From Rhodocyclales bacterium (GTDB lineage: Bacteria > Pseudomonadota > Gammaproteobacteria > Burkholderiales > Rhodocyclaceae): DNA of 64,000 bases. The notes beneath the pieces were generated by a model, which saw only the letters and a program-made list of their open reading frames with translations, was not told where the DNA came from and did not search any database. Positions 28,666 to 46,183 of the stretch are shown piece by piece. The translations under genes were made by a program, and so were the position numbers. The stretch covers positions 62,001 to 126,000 of the forward strand of contig JACPEH010000027.1 of the NCBI GenBank assembly GCA_016183655.1, in the 5' to 3' direction. Each line of letters begins with the position of its first letter. Position 1 is the stretch's first letter.

Positions 28666-29469
28666 ATGAGCATCAGCATAAAAACCCCGGAAGAAATCGA
28701 AAAAATGCGCATCGCCGGCCGCCTGGCCTCCGAAGTGCTCGACTACATCACTCCCTTCGTCAAGGCCGGCGTCACCACCGGCGAGCTGGACAAGCTCTGC
28801 CACGACTACATGGTCAACGAACAAGGCTGCATCCCCGCCCCGCTGAACTACGCCCCGGCCGGCTACCAGCCCTACCCGAAGTCGATCTGCACCTCGGTCA
28901 ACCACCAGGTCTGCCACGGCGTCCCCGGCGACAAGGCGCTGAAGAACGGCGACATCGTCAACCTCGACATCACCGTGATCAAGGACGGTTTCCACGGCGA
29001 TACCAGCCGCATGTTCCAGGTCGGCGAAGCGTCGATCCAGGCCCGGCGCCTGTGCGAGATCACCTTCGAATGCATGTGGATCGGCATCGCCCAGGTCCGT
29101 CCCGGCGGCCACCTCGGCGACATCGGCGCCGCCATCCAGAAATATGCTGAAGCCAACGGCTATTCGGTGGTGCGCGAGTTCTGCGGGCATGGCATCGGCC
29201 GCAAATTCCACGAGGACCCGCAGGTCCTGCACTACGGCCGAGCCGGCACCGGCCCGCTCCTGGAAGCGGGAATGATCTTCACCATCGAGCCGATGATCAA
29301 CGCCGGCAAGGCGGCGATCCGCGAACTGCCGGATGGCTGGACGATCGTCACCAAGGACCGCAGCCTGTCGGCGCAGTGGGAGCACACGGTGCTGGTCACC
29401 GACAGCGGGTTCGAAGTCCTGACCGCGTCGACGGGAAGCCGCGCCCAGCCAGCAGCCCTGGCCGCTTGA
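28666..29469 (+). CDS. map: Methionine aminopeptidase type I
   Basis: 267 residues from ATG at 28666 ([20 protein letters not shown]). It removes the initiator methionine from nascent proteins. The five metal ligands are in [19 protein letters not shown] (two Asp), [14 protein letters not shown] (His), FTIEPM (Glu) and AQWEHTVLV (Glu); the catalytic His is in [12 protein letters not shown]. In many proteobacteria map lies divergent from rpsB and next to glnD. Here the three-gene signalling operon is inserted between rpsB and map. Confidence 0.98.
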   Translation: MSISIKTPEEIEKMRIAGRLASEVLDYITPFVKAGVTTGELDKLCHDYMVNEQGCIPAPLNYAPAGYQPYPKSICTSVNHQVCHGVPGDKALKNGDIVNLDITVIKDGFHGDTSRMFQVGEASIQARRLCEITFECMWIGIAQVRPGGHLGDIGAAIQKYAEANGYSVVREFCGHGIGRKFHEDPQVLHYGRAGTGPLLEAGMIFTIEPMINAGKAAIRELPDGWTIVTKDRSLSAQWEHTVLVTDSGFEVLTASTGSRAQPAALAA

Positions 29470-29476
29470 AGCAAGC

Positions 29477-32056
29477 GTGAATAACCAGATCTCCAGGGCG
29501 GCGCTGGTCACCCGTTTCCGCGGCCAGCTCCAGGAAGGCCAGAAGACGCTGCGCGAACGCTACCTGACCGGAGCCGACGCAGCCGCGATGCTGACCGGGC
29601 GCAGCGCACTGATCGACGACGTCCTCTCCGAACTGTGGCAGGCGCAGGGTTTTCCGGCGGGCCTGGCGCTGGTCGCGGTCGGCGGCTACGGACGCGGTGA
29701 GCTGTACCCGGCCTCCGACGTCGACCTGCTGATCCTCCTCCCCGGCGAGCCGGACGCTGCGTTGACGGCCCAGCTGGAAGCAATGGTCGGCCTGTTCTGG
29801 GACATCGGCCTCGAAATCGGCCACAGCGTACGCACCCCGGACGAATGCCTGGCCGAAGCCGCCGGTGACATCACGATCCAGACGGCACTGATCGAAGCCC
29901 GCCTGCTCACCGGCAACCGGGCGCTGTTCGACGATTTTGCCCGGTGCCTGCACGAGTCGCTGGACGCGCAGGCCTTCTTCAAGGCCAAGCGGATCGAGCA
30001 GGACGAGCGCTACCTGCGCTACCAGGACACACCGTTCAGCCTGGAGCCGAACATCAAGGAGAGCCCGGGCGGCCTGCGCGACCTGCAGGTGATCCTGTGG
30101 ATCACCCAGGCCACCGGCCTCGGCCGCAGCTGGCGCGACCTCGAAGCCGGCGGCTTCGTCACCGCCGAGGAGCGCGAACACCTGGAACGCTGCGAGGCCA
30201 GCCTGCAGCGCCTGCGCATCCGCCTGCACTATCACCTGAACCGCCGCGAAGACCGCCTGCTTTTCGACTACCAGACGACGCTCGCCGAACAGCTCGGCTT
30301 CCAGCCGACGGCGACCCGCCGCGCCAGCGAAATGCTGATGCAGGACTACTACCGCAACGCCAAGTCGGTCACCCAGCTGAACGTGATCCTGTTGCAGAAC
30401 CTTGGCGCGGCAATCTTTCCGCCCCCCGACCTGGCGCCGCGGATCATCAACGAGCGCTTCCAGGCGGCGCACGAGATGCTCGACGTGCGCGACGAGCAGG
30501 TGTTCGCCGAGACCCCGTCGGCGATCCTCGAAAGCTTCCTGCTGCTCGAACAGGACGCCACGCTGAAAGGCATGACCGCGCACACGCTGCGCGCGCTGTT
30601 CCGGGCACGCAAGCTGATCGACGACCGCTTCCGCCAGGACCCGGCCAACCGCGCCCTCTTCCTGCAGATCTTCCAGCAGCCGCGCGGGCTGGTGCACGAG
30701 CTGCGGCGGATGAACCAGTACGGCATCCTCGGCCGCTACCTGCCCAACTTCGGCGCCGTCGTCGGGCAGATGCAGCACGACCTGTTCCACGTCTATACCG
30801 TGGACCAGCACATCATGATGGTGATCCGCAACCTGCGCCGGTTCACGATGGAGGAGTTCGCCCACGAATACCCGTTCTGCACGCGGCTGATCAGCGAGTT
30901 CGACCGGCACTGGCTGCTCTACGTCGCCGCCCTCTTCCACGACATCGCCAAGGGCCGCGGCGGCGACCACTCGGAACAGGGCACCGCCGACGCCCAGGCC
31001 TTCTGCGACAGCCACGACATCGCCGGCGAAGACGCCGAACTGGTCGTCTGGCTGGTCCGCCGCCACCTGACGATGTCGCAGGTCGCGCAGAAACAGGACG
31101 TTTCCGACCCCGACGTGGTCGCCGCCTTTGCCGCCATCGTCGGCGACGAGCGGCACCTCACCGCGCTCTACCTGCTCACCGTCGCCGACATCCGCGGCAC
31201 CAGCCCGAAGGTCTGGAACAGCTGGAAAGGACAGTTGTTGCAGGATCTCTACAGCGCCACCCGGCGCCTGCTGCGCGAAGGCGGCGAGGCGCCGGCGCCG
31301 CATGGCGTGATCCAGGAGCGGCAAGCCGAGGCGATGCGCCTGCTGCGCTACTTCGCCCTGTCGGCGACGGTTCATGAGCGGCTGTGGAAGCAGCTCGACA
31401 CGGTCTATTTCCTGCGTCACTCGGCCGAGGAGATCGCCTGGCACACGCGCTGCCTGCATTACCGCCCGAACGACGAGAAGCCGGTGGTCAAGGCGCGCCT
31501 CAACCCGGCCAGCGAAGGCCTGCAGGTGATGGTCTACACCCGCGACCAGCAGGACCTCTTCGCCCGCCTGGTCGGCTTCTTCGCCCGTGCCGGCTACAAC
31601 ATCGCCGATGCCAAGATCCACACCACGCGCCACGGCTACGCGCTGGACAGTTTCGTGCTGCTCGATACCAGCGGCCGCGACAACGACCGCGAGATGCTGC
31701 CCTACATCGAGCACGAACTGACCGAGCGGCTGACCTTGCAGACACCGCCGGAGGCGCCGCTGACGGCGCGCCTGTCGCGCCGCCTGAAACACTTCCCGAT
31801 CACCCCCGCCGTCACCATCGAAGCCGACGACAAGGGGGCGCACTACGTTCTCTCGCTGGTCGCCGCCGACCGCCCGGGCCTGCTCTACCTGGTCGCGACG
31901 ACATTGGCCAGGCACGGCGCCTGCCTGCACACGGCGAAGATCGCCACCCTCGGCGAACGCGTCGAGGACACCTTCCTGGTCAGCGGCGGCGACCTCGGAC
32001 AGAGCGCCGGCCGCATCCGCCTCGAAGCAGAACTGCTCGAACAGCTGAAAATCTAG
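29477..32056 (+). CDS. glnD: Bifunctional PII uridylyltransferase/uridylyl-removing enzyme
   Basis: 859 residues from GTG at 29477, 7 nt after map. It is the nitrogen sensor that adds UMP to PII when glutamine is low and removes it when glutamine is high. Domains in order: nucleotidyltransferase (GGYGRGEL at 69-75 and the SDVDLL carboxylates), a helical domain, the HD hydrolase ([18 protein letters not shown]), and two C-terminal ACT domains ([20 protein letters not shown] and [20 protein letters not shown]) that bind glutamine. Full length and all motifs are intact. map-glnD adjacency is common. Confidence 0.98.
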   Translation: MNNQISRAALVTRFRGQLQEGQKTLRERYLTGADAAAMLTGRSALIDDVLSELWQAQGFPAGLALVAVGGYGRGELYPASDVDLLILLPGEPDAALTAQLEAMVGLFWDIGLEIGHSVRTPDECLAEAAGDITIQTALIEARLLTGNRALFDDFARCLHESLDAQAFFKAKRIEQDERYLRYQDTPFSLEPNIKESPGGLRDLQVILWITQATGLGRSWRDLEAGGFVTAEEREHLERCEASLQRLRIRLHYHLNRREDRLLFDYQTTLAEQLGFQPTATRRASEMLMQDYYRNAKSVTQLNVILLQNLGAAIFPPPDLAPRIINERFQAAHEMLDVRDEQVFAETPSAILESFLLLEQDATLKGMTAHTLRALFRARKLIDDRFRQDPANRALFLQIFQQPRGLVHELRRMNQYGILGRYLPNFGAVVGQMQHDLFHVYTVDQHIMMVIRNLRRFTMEEFAHEYPFCTRLISEFDRHWLLYVAALFHDIAKGRGGDHSEQGTADAQAFCDSHDIAGEDAELVVWLVRRHLTMSQVAQKQDVSDPDVVAAFAAIVGDERHLTALYLLTVADIRGTSPKVWNSWKGQLLQDLYSATRRLLREGGEAPAPHGVIQERQAEAMRLLRYFALSATVHERLWKQLDTVYFLRHSAEEIAWHTRCLHYRPNDEKPVVKARLNPASEGLQVMVYTRDQQDLFARLVGFFARAGYNIADAKIHTTRHGYALDSFVLLDTSGRDNDREMLPYIEHELTERLTLQTPPEAPLTARLSRRLKHFPITPAVTIEADDKGAHYVLSLVAADRPGLLYLVATTLARHGACLHTAKIATLGERVEDTFLVSGGDLGQSAGRIRLEAELLEQLKI

Positions 32057-32106
32057 CAAGGCCGGAGCGCGCGCTGCGGACAGAGTAGCGGCACGCGAAA
32101 TCTTCC

Positions 32107-33654
32107 TTGACAATTCAACTGGACAGTCTAAATATACAGTTAAGACTCATCGATAGACTGTCCAACGAAATGCTGTCAAGTAAGGAATTAATAGAAAAAA
32201 CAGGCATTTCGCGGGCAACGTTGAACAATTACATTGCCCTCGGACTGCTGGCCAAACCGCTGGTACTCAACCCCGGAAGCAGCGGTACCGGGCCGCGTCA
32301 GCTGGGCTACTTTCCCGACGACGCGACCGAACGGATCAACCTGATCCAGCAGCTCAAACAGGAGGGGTTGAGCATGGCGCATATCGCTTCCCGCCTCGGC
32401 GCCAGTGCGCCGCGGACACCCGCAGCCGAAGCCGCCGTCCCGCCGACTTCCGCGACGGTCTCCGCCCCGCTCCGGGTGACGATCGAGGATCTCCCCTACC
32501 CGGCCTACATGGTCAACCACAAGTTCGAGCTGGTCTGGGTCAATGACATGGCGCGCACCGAGCTGCTGGCGGGAATCGAGAGCCTGCCACCGACCGAGGA
32601 AGAACGCAGCCTGTTCCGCCTGCTCGCCGCCGGCGGGCTCGGCACCGGGCTCGGCGAACTGCTCCGCTTCCAGGTCGGACTGGCCAAGAGCCGGATCTCA
32701 CCCGGCAATTTCGCCGCCCTCTGCGAAGGGCTGGAGCCGGAAACCTTCGCCCGCCTGCAGCAGATCTACGCCGAGACCGCAGCCGAGGCGGCACACCCGA
32801 TCGTCGACGCGCCGATCGAGCTGACGGCACGGGACGGAACGGCGTCGCGGCGACACGCCTACGCCTCGTTCTTCCGCGAAGGCATCTTCGTCGTGCTGGT
32901 TCCCGACGGCACGCCGCCGGACTCGATGCTGGAATTGCTCTGCCGCCGCGACGAGGTGGTGCGCAGCCTGCTCCGCCGCAGGCTACCGGTACTGACCCAC
33001 CTGGCCGTGCTGGTGGCCGACCTGCAGAGTTCGGTCAAGATCTGTTCGGAACTGCCGCCGGACGAGTACTTCCAGCTGATCAACGAGATCTGGGCGGCGA
33101 TGGGGCCGATTTTCCGCAAGTACCACGGCACCTACGGCAAGCACGTCGGCGACGGCATGGTCTATTACTTCTTCCCGCAGCCCGACAGCGATTACCTGCA
33201 CAACGCGCTCTGCTGCGCGCACGAGATCCGGCGGGAAATGACCCGCATCAGCAAGTCCTGGCAGATCTCGAAGAACTGGCTGAACGAGCTCTACCTCAAT
33301 ACCGGCATCACCGAGGGCCAGGAATGGCTGGGAACCTTCCAGTCATCGACCAGCGTCGAATTCGTGGTCCTCGGCGACACCATCAACCAGGCCGCGCGCA
33401 TCTCCGATTTCGCCCGTTACGGCACGATCTGGGCGACCAAGAGCCTGGTCTCCAAGCTGCCGCACGAGCTGCGCGAGCGCGTGCGCTACGGCGTCAAGCG
33501 GCGCAGCGGGGACGGCCGGGAAGTGTTCGTGCCGTCCAGCTACGCAATGGTCTCGTCGCTGATCGAAGCCGGCGACGAACGGGTGCCGAAACTGCACGAA
33601 ATCGACACGCTGCCGATCACCGAGATCGTCGAAGTCCTCGCCGCCGGCAGCTGA
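32107..33654 (+). CDS. HTH-containing class III adenylate/guanylate cyclase
   Basis: 515 residues if the TTG at 32107 is used; an ATG at 32170 would drop 21 residues. Neither has a good ribosome site, and the TTG coincides with a TTGACA -35-like sequence. Residues about 22-100 look like a MerR-type winged HTH (SKELIEKTGISRATLNNYIA, then INLIQQLKQEGLSMAHIASR). Residues about 122-265 resemble a PAS-like sensory fold (YPAYMVNHKFELVWVNDMAR). The cyclase domain (about 295-470) keeps metal-binding Asp305 (VLVADLQSS) and Asp349 (GKHVGDGMVYYF), a Lys345 at the usual base-reading site, and Asn427/Arg431 in GDTINQAARISDFAR, so it should be active. DNA binding joined to cyclic-nucleotide synthesis in one chain is unusual. 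An 11-bp inverted repeat overlaps its 5' end. Confidence 0.9.
   Translation: MTIQLDSLNIQLRLIDRLSNEMLSSKELIEKTGISRATLNNYIALGLLAKPLVLNPGSSGTGPRQLGYFPDDATERINLIQQLKQEGLSMAHIASRLGASAPRTPAAEAAVPPTSATVSAPLRVTIEDLPYPAYMVNHKFELVWVNDMARTELLAGIESLPPTEEERSLFRLLAAGGLGTGLGELLRFQVGLAKSRISPGNFAALCEGLEPETFARLQQIYAETAAEAAHPIVDAPIELTARDGTASRRHAYASFFREGIFVVLVPDGTPPDSMLELLCRRDEVVRSLLRRRLPVLTHLAVLVADLQSSVKICSELPPDEYFQLINEIWAAMGPIFRKYHGTYGKHVGDGMVYYFFPQPDSDYLHNALCCAHEIRREMTRISKSWQISKNWLNELYLNTGITEGQEWLGTFQSSTSVEFVVLGDTINQAARISDFARYGTIWATKSLVSKLPHELRERVRYGVKRRSGDGREVFVPSSYAMVSSLIEAGDERVPKLHEIDTLPITEIVEVLAAGS
32120..32164 (+). promoter_or_regulatory. 11-bp inverted repeat, candidate operator
   Basis: TGGACAGTCTA (32120-32130) and TAGACTGTCCA (32154-32164) are exact reverse complements separated by 23 nt, in an AT-rich patch after TTGACA (32107-32112). 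It is either an operator at the promoter of the HTH-cyclase gene (if translation starts at 32170) or lies inside the first codons (if it starts at 32107). Confidence 0.55.
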
Positions 33655-33678
33655 AGCCGGCGGAGCCCCTCTTCCGGG

Positions 33679-34443
33679 CTATTCCCCCTCGCCGCAGACC
33701 TCGGCGTAGCAACCGGCCAGCCGCTCGATGACCACGCGCACGCGTTGCATCGACTCGTGCAGCACGCCCTCGATCGCCTCGAAGCTGATCCCGTCCTTGC
33801 TGTCGGCACGGCCGGCGGCATAGTTGGCGACGACGTTGATCGCCGCATAGGGCACGCCGAGTTCCCGTGCCAGCACCGCTTCCGGCATGCCGGTCATACC
33901 CACCACGTCGGCGCCGTCGCGCTCGAGGCGATCGATCTCGGCAGCCGTTTCCAGGCGCGGCCCCTGCGTCGCGGCATAGACGGCACCGGCATGGAACGGG
34001 ATGCCGACATCCGAGGCGGCGAGCAGAATCGCCCGGCGCAAGGGGCGGTCATACGGCTCGGTGAAGTCGACATGCGTCACCGTGCAGCCCGGCCCCTCGT
34101 GGTAGGTCGACTTGCGCCCCCAGGTGTAGTCGATGATCTGGTGCGGGATGACGATGTCGCCCGGCAGCAGGTCGGCGCGGATTCCGCCGACCGAGGCGAT
34201 CGAAACGATCCCGGTGGCGCCGCGGTTCCACAGTGCCCAGATGTTGGCGCGGTAATTGACCTCGTGCGGCGGGATGGTATGCCCGTAGCCGTGCCGCGCC
34301 AGGAACATCGCCGGCTGGCCGCAGAGCTGGCCGAAGGTGACCGCACCGGAGGGTTCGCCGTAAGGCGTGCGCACCACCTCGCGGTGCGACACGTCGAGGT
34401 TGGCCAGTTGCGTCAGGCCACTGCCGCCGATTATGCCGAGCAT
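33679..34443 (-). CDS. S-methyl-5'-thioinosine phosphorylase (MTAP/PNP family)
   Basis: 254 residues from ATG at 34443 (MLGIIGGSGLTQLANLDVSH), overlapping the end of hpt by 13 nt. It belongs to the trimeric nucleoside phosphorylases: phosphate-site FLARHGYGHTIPPHEVNYRA, ASVGGIRADLLPGDIVIPHQ, and YAATQGPRLETAAEIDRLER. In the base-binding loop it has MTGMPEAVLARE and later NVVANYAAG where true MTA phosphorylases have an Asp-rich DYD pattern. Asn there favours a 6-oxopurine, as in the characterised Pseudomonas MTI phosphorylase. The product hypoxanthine is the substrate of the adjacent Hpt, which supports this reading. MTA or inosine phosphorylase activity remain alternatives. Confidence 0.9.
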   Translation of the reverse strand: MLGIIGGSGLTQLANLDVSHREVVRTPYGEPSGAVTFGQLCGQPAMFLARHGYGHTIPPHEVNYRANIWALWNRGATGIVSIASVGGIRADLLPGDIVIPHQIIDYTWGRKSTYHEGPGCTVTHVDFTEPYDRPLRRAILLAASDVGIPFHAGAVYAATQGPRLETAAEIDRLERDGADVVGMTGMPEAVLARELGVPYAAINVVANYAAGRADSKDGISFEAIEGVLHESMQRVRVVIERLAGCYAEVCGEGE

Positions 34444-34994
34444 TGCGGCTCCTCCCTCATCGCGTAGATCGCCGGCAGGTTGCGCCAGGCACCGCAGGCG
34501 TCCATGCCGAAGCCGAAGACGAAGCGGTCCGGCACCTTCAACGCGACGAAGTCGGCGGCGATCGGTTTCGTCTTGCCGTTCTCCTTGTCGGCGACCACCG
34601 CCATCAGCACGCGCGCCGCGCCCTGCTGAAGCAGCCGGTCGCGCACCGCGGCGAGCGTCACGCCCTCGTCGAGGATGTCGTCGACCACCAGCACCGTCCG
34701 CCCCTTCACCGAAATCCACGGCGCCGCGCGCCACGACAGCGCGCCGCCGGCCGTGTCCTGGCCGTAGCGGGTGACGTGCAGGTAATCGAAGTCGAGCGGG
34801 AACTGCAACAACGTCATCAGGTGGCCGGCGAACGGCACGCCGCCGCTCATCACGCAAAGCAGGACCGGGTTGGCATCGGCCAGCCGTTCGGTGATCTCGC
34901 CGGCGACGCGCTTGACGGCATCGATCACGGTATCGGCGGAATGGATCAGCTCGGCCGCGGCCAGGAAGTCCTTCGCTTGCTGCACATTGCTCAT
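34431..34994 (-). CDS. hpt: Hypoxanthine-guanine phosphoribosyltransferase
   Basis: 187 residues. It salvages hypoxanthine (and guanine) with PRPP to IMP/GMP. The PRPP loop VLVVDDILDEGVTLAAVRDR, the early pyrophosphate-binding VLCVMSGGVPFAGHLM and the base-binding region DFVALKVPDRFVFGFGMDA are present. It is translated just before the MTI phosphorylase (13-nt overlap) and 3 nt after galU. The link with MTIP makes a neat recycling route: MTI to hypoxanthine to IMP. Confidence 0.95.
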   Translation of the reverse strand: MSNVQQAKDFLAAAELIHSADTVIDAVKRVAGEITERLADANPVLLCVMSGGVPFAGHLMTLLQFPLDFDYLHVTRYGQDTAGGALSWRAAPWISVKGRTVLVVDDILDEGVTLAAVRDRLLQQGAARVLMAVVADKENGKTKPIAADFVALKVPDRFVFGFGMDACGAWRNLPAIYAMREEPQCSA

Positions 34995-34997
34995 GGT

Positions 34998-42761
<7,764 letters not shown>

Positions 42762-42928
42762 GAGCGGGGGAATAGTGGCTTTGGGCTTGGCGGGATCGCG
42801 TTTTTCGCTGTGATCGCTTCGTTTTTTCGGCAGGCTCGACAACCCGTCGGGGAACCCGTCCGGCATCAATCCCGCGCGTGGCCGGGTCGATATGAACAGG
42901 CCCCGGGATCAGGCCCGGAATCGGCGGC

Positions 42929-42934
42929 TATAAT
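42929..42934 (+). promoter_or_regulatory. -10 box of queF promoter
   Basis: A perfect TATAAT 36 nt before the queF start codon. No good -35 lies 16-18 nt upstream (the sequence there is GGATCA-like), so it may depend on an activator or be a weak promoter. No preQ1 riboswitch is visible in the short leader. Confidence 0.55.
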
Positions 42935-42969
42935 AGCATCTTTGCATCCCCTTCACGGACCCCCCGAGC

Positions 42970-43389
42970 ATGCCCAGCCTGCCTTCCAAGACCCTGGAAA
43001 CCTTCCCCAATCCCGCGCCGGAGCGCGATTTCCACATCCACATGGAAATCCCGGAATTCACCTGCCTGTGCCCGAAGACCGGCCAACCCGACTTCGCCAC
43101 GCTGATCCTCGACTACATCCCGGAGAAGCTCTGCGTCGAGCTGAAGAGCCTGAAGCTCTACATGTGGTCGTTCCGTGACGAGGGCTGCTTCCACGAGGCG
43201 GTCACCAACCGCATCCTCGACGACCTGGTGAAAGCCACCAAGCCCCGCTACATGCGCCTCACCGCCAAGTTCTACGTGCGCGGCGGCATCTTCACCAACG
43301 TCGTCGCCGAACACCGCAAGAAGGGCTGGAAGCCCGCGCCGCGCGTCGATCTGGCGAGCTTCGACACCCAATCCAACACGCGAGGCTGA
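42970..43389 (+). CDS. queF: NADPH-dependent 7-cyano-7-deazaguanine reductase
   Basis: 139 residues, the short single-domain (B. subtilis type) QueF. It reduces preQ0 to preQ1 in queuosine biosynthesis. The motif [20 protein letters not shown] carries the nucleophilic Cys34. The QueF signature ESLK is represented by [16 protein letters not shown], where NADPH binds, followed by [16 protein letters not shown]. The start follows a short leader with a TATAAT box. It is divergent from smc and leads into the SEC-C protein 3 nt later, so both probably share a transcript. Confidence 0.96.
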   Translation: MPSLPSKTLETFPNPAPERDFHIHMEIPEFTCLCPKTGQPDFATLILDYIPEKLCVELKSLKLYMWSFRDEGCFHEAVTNRILDDLVKATKPRYMRLTAKFYVRGGIFTNVVAEHRKKGWKPAPRVDLASFDTQSNTRG

Positions 43390-43392
43390 GCC

Positions 43393-44106
<714 letters not shown>

Positions 44107-44119
44107 GCTGACGCCCCAA

Positions 44120-44146
44120 GTGCGCCGGAACCCGCTTCCGGCGCAC
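44120..44146 (+). terminator. Perfect 11-bp hairpin after the SEC-C gene
   Basis: GTGCGCCGGAA (44120-44130), loop CCCGC, TTCCGGCGCAC (44136-44146), 13 nt past the stop codon. No T-run follows, so termination efficiency is uncertain. Confidence 0.6.
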
Positions 44147-44214
44147 GTGTCTGACGAATGCGGGCTAGTCGCCCAGGGCGGTGGTCCACAACCTTATATT
44201 CAAGGAGGCAGATC

Positions 44215-44811
44215 ATGACACGCACAACCTATCCCGCTCTCGCCACCGGCTCCGTTTCCGCCGCCGGCTGCTTCGTCTCCGCCAGCCTGACGCCGCCGCC
44301 GATCCGCATCGACTCCCCCGCCCTGCAGGTGATGACCGACCTGACGCGGATTCCGGCCGCCTGCATCGGCGCCAATGCGCTGGTCTCCGAAGCCAACCAG
44401 TCGATGATCTACCGCGGCGTGCGCATGCTCTTCGTCGTCGATGAAGAGAAGCAGCTGCAAGGCATCCTCACCGCCAGCGACGTACTCGGCGAACGGGCGC
44501 TGCAGGCGGTGCAGAACCACGGCATCGCCCGCGGCGACCTGCGCGTGGCACACATCATGACGCCGGCCTCCCGTCTCGACACGATCGAACTGGCGATGGT
44601 CACCCGTGCCGAAGTCGGCCACGTCGTTGCAACGCTGAAGGCCTGCGGCCGCCAGCATGCCTTCGTCGTCGACCGCGACGCGCACGGCCGCCAGTTCGTC
44701 TGTGGGGTATTTTCGGCGACGCAGATCGCGCGCCAGCTCGGCATGCCGCTGCCGACCGGAGAGACCGCGCGCACCTTTGCCGAGATCGAGGCGGCGCTCA
44801 CTGCCGTCTGA
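44215..44811 (+). CDS. CBS-domain protein
   Basis: 198 residues from ATG at 44215, preceded by AAGGAGG at good spacing. After an N-terminal stretch of about 50 residues, two CBS motifs are visible: TRIPAACIGANALVSEANQS with GVRMLFVVDEEKQLQGILTA, and AHIMTPASRLDTIELAMVTR with RQHAFVVDRDAHGRQFVCGV. A Bateman pair of this kind usually binds adenosyl nucleotides. No catalytic or membrane domain is attached, so it is probably a small regulatory protein with an unknown partner. It stands alone between hairpins at 44120-44146 and 44843-44862. Confidence 0.88.
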   Translation: MTRTTYPALATGSVSAAGCFVSASLTPPPIRIDSPALQVMTDLTRIPAACIGANALVSEANQSMIYRGVRMLFVVDEEKQLQGILTASDVLGERALQAVQNHGIARGDLRVAHIMTPASRLDTIELAMVTRAEVGHVVATLKACGRQHAFVVDRDAHGRQFVCGVFSATQIARQLGMPLPTGETARTFAEIEAALTAV

Positions 44812-44842
44812 CGCGGGCGACCGGGATTCCCACGGAGCGTTC

Positions 44843-44876
44843 GGCGGGCAAGAATGCCCGCCGCGGTCGTTTATTT
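44843..44876 (+). terminator. Terminator between CBS gene and truB
   Basis: GGCGGGCA (44843-44850), loop AGAA, TGCCCGCC (44855-44862), then GCGGTCGTTTATTT. The genes converge here, so the stem may serve both directions; the T-rich tract favours the plus strand. Confidence 0.65.
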
Positions 44877-45764
44877 GGCGACGAGCCGCTTCGGATGCAG
44901 GCGACCGGCGCCGTCACCGAGGCCGAGGCCGAGCAGTCGGTTGCCGGCATAGACCCGGCACGGGCCGACGAGGTCGGTGTCCACCGGGTTGCCGTTGCCA
45001 AAGCGCAGCGTCGCCGCCTCATCGAGGGTGACCGGCGGCAGCCCCCGCAACAACGTATCGACCGGCAGCAGCAAGGATTCCCGGCCCGCCTCGTCGCAGC
45101 CGTCGATTTCCGCCAGCGTGCGGGCACCGGCGAGATCGAGCGGGCCGACCCGGGTACGCCGCAGCGCGGTCAGGTGCGCGCCGCAGCCGAGCGCCTTGCC
45201 GATGTCCTCGGCCAGCGTGCGGATGTAGGTGCCCTTGCTGCAACTGACGCGCAGCGAAACGTCGCTGCCGGAAAAGCCGAGCAGCGTCAGCTCGTGGATG
45301 GTGACGTCGCGCGCCGCGCGCTCGACCTCGATGCCCTGCCGGGCGAGTTCGTAGAGCGGCCGGCCGTCGCGCTTCAGCGCCGAATACATCGGCGGCACCT
45401 GGCTGATGGCTCCGGTGAAGCGCGGCAGCAGCGCCAGCAGATCGGCTTCGGCAGCCGCCACCGGACGCGTCTCGATGACCTCGCCTTCGGCATCGGCGGT
45501 GGTCGTCGTCACGCCGAGGCGAAGCATCGCCTCGTAGGTCTTGTCGGCGTCGAGCAGGTCGGCGGAGAACTTGGTCGCTTCGCCGAAGCAGACCGGCAGC
45601 AGGCCGGAGGCCATCGGATCGAGGGTGCCGGTGTGGCCGGCCTTCTCGGCGGAAAACAGGCGGCGCGCCTTTTGCAGCGCGTCGTTGGACGTGATGCCGG
45701 TGGGCTTGTCGAGAAGCAGGACGCCGTCGACGCGCCGCCAGCGGCGGCGGACGGGCTGGTTCAT
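44871..45764 (-). CDS. truB: tRNA pseudouridine-55 synthase
   Basis: 297 residues. It isomerises U55 in the T-loop of all tRNAs. The catalytic Asp49 is in HTGTLDPMASGLLPVCFGEA; other conserved parts are GVLLLDKPTGITSNDALQKA, ISQVPPMYSALKRDGRPLYE, and CSKGTYIRTLAEDIGKALGC. A C-terminal PUA-like extension is present (LRFGNGNPVDTDLVGPC). It overlaps the rbfA end by 4 nt at the end of the rimP-nusA-infB operon. Confidence 0.97.
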   Translation of the reverse strand: MNQPVRRRWRRVDGVLLLDKPTGITSNDALQKARRLFSAEKAGHTGTLDPMASGLLPVCFGEATKFSADLLDADKTYEAMLRLGVTTTTADAEGEVIETRPVAAAEADLLALLPRFTGAISQVPPMYSALKRDGRPLYELARQGIEVERAARDVTIHELTLLGFSGSDVSLRVSCSKGTYIRTLAEDIGKALGCGAHLTALRRTRVGPLDLAGARTLAEIDGCDEAGRESLLLPVDTLLRGLPPVTLDEAATLRFGNGNPVDTDLVGPCRVYAGNRLLGLGLGDGAGRLHPKRLVAK

Positions 45765-46183
45765 TCCGACGCGGGGCCTTCGTTGGGCTCCGCGCCGTCG
45801 GCATCCTCGCCGTGCAGGCGATTGGCTTCGTCGATCAGGCGCGACAGGTCGGCCCCGCGCTCCAGCGACATGTCGTGCACGAAATGCAGCTCGGGGATGG
45901 TGTGGATACGGATGCGCCGGCCGAGCTCGCGGCGCAGGAAACCCGCCGCCTTCTTCAGGCCGTGCATGATCTCGGGCAGCTTGTCGTCGCCCGCCAGCGT
46001 GCTGAAGTAGACCTTGGCGTGGGCATAGTCCGGCGTCACCTCGACTTCGGTGAGGCTGACCATGCCGACGCGCGGGTCCTTCAGCTCGGTCCGGATCAAC
46101 TCGGCCAGCTCGCGCCGGACCTGTTCGTTGACCCGGTCCTTGCGCGAGAAACCGGCCGCGTGGTGCTTAGAGTGTGCGGGCAA
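45761..46183 (-). CDS. rbfA: Ribosome-binding factor A
   Basis: 140 residues from a TTG at 46183 ([14 protein letters not shown]), overlapping the end of infB by 17 nt. AAGGA lies just before it, and no ATG or GTG occurs in a sensible place, so TTG is the likely start. It is a KH-fold factor needed for late 30S maturation: [40 protein letters not shown], and [20 protein letters not shown] are typical. The acidic tail ([15 protein letters not shown]) is variable in the family. Confidence 0.95.
   Translation of the reverse strand: MPAHSKHHAAGFSRKDRVNEQVRRELAELIRTELKDPRVGMVSLTEVEVTPDYAHAKVYFSTLAGDDKLPEIMHGLKKAAGFLRRELGRRIRIHTIPELHFVHDMSLERGADLSRLIDEANRLHGEDADGAEPNEGPASE

Noticed and set aside
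33664..33680. AGCCC/GGGCT hairpin between the convergent cyclase and MTI phosphorylase genes
   Set aside because: Only a 5-bp stem without a T-run; too weak to call a terminator.
42935..42969. preQ1 riboswitch before queF
   Set aside because: The leader is only about 30 nt and lacks the preQ1 aptamer pattern (C-rich loop and A-rich tail).
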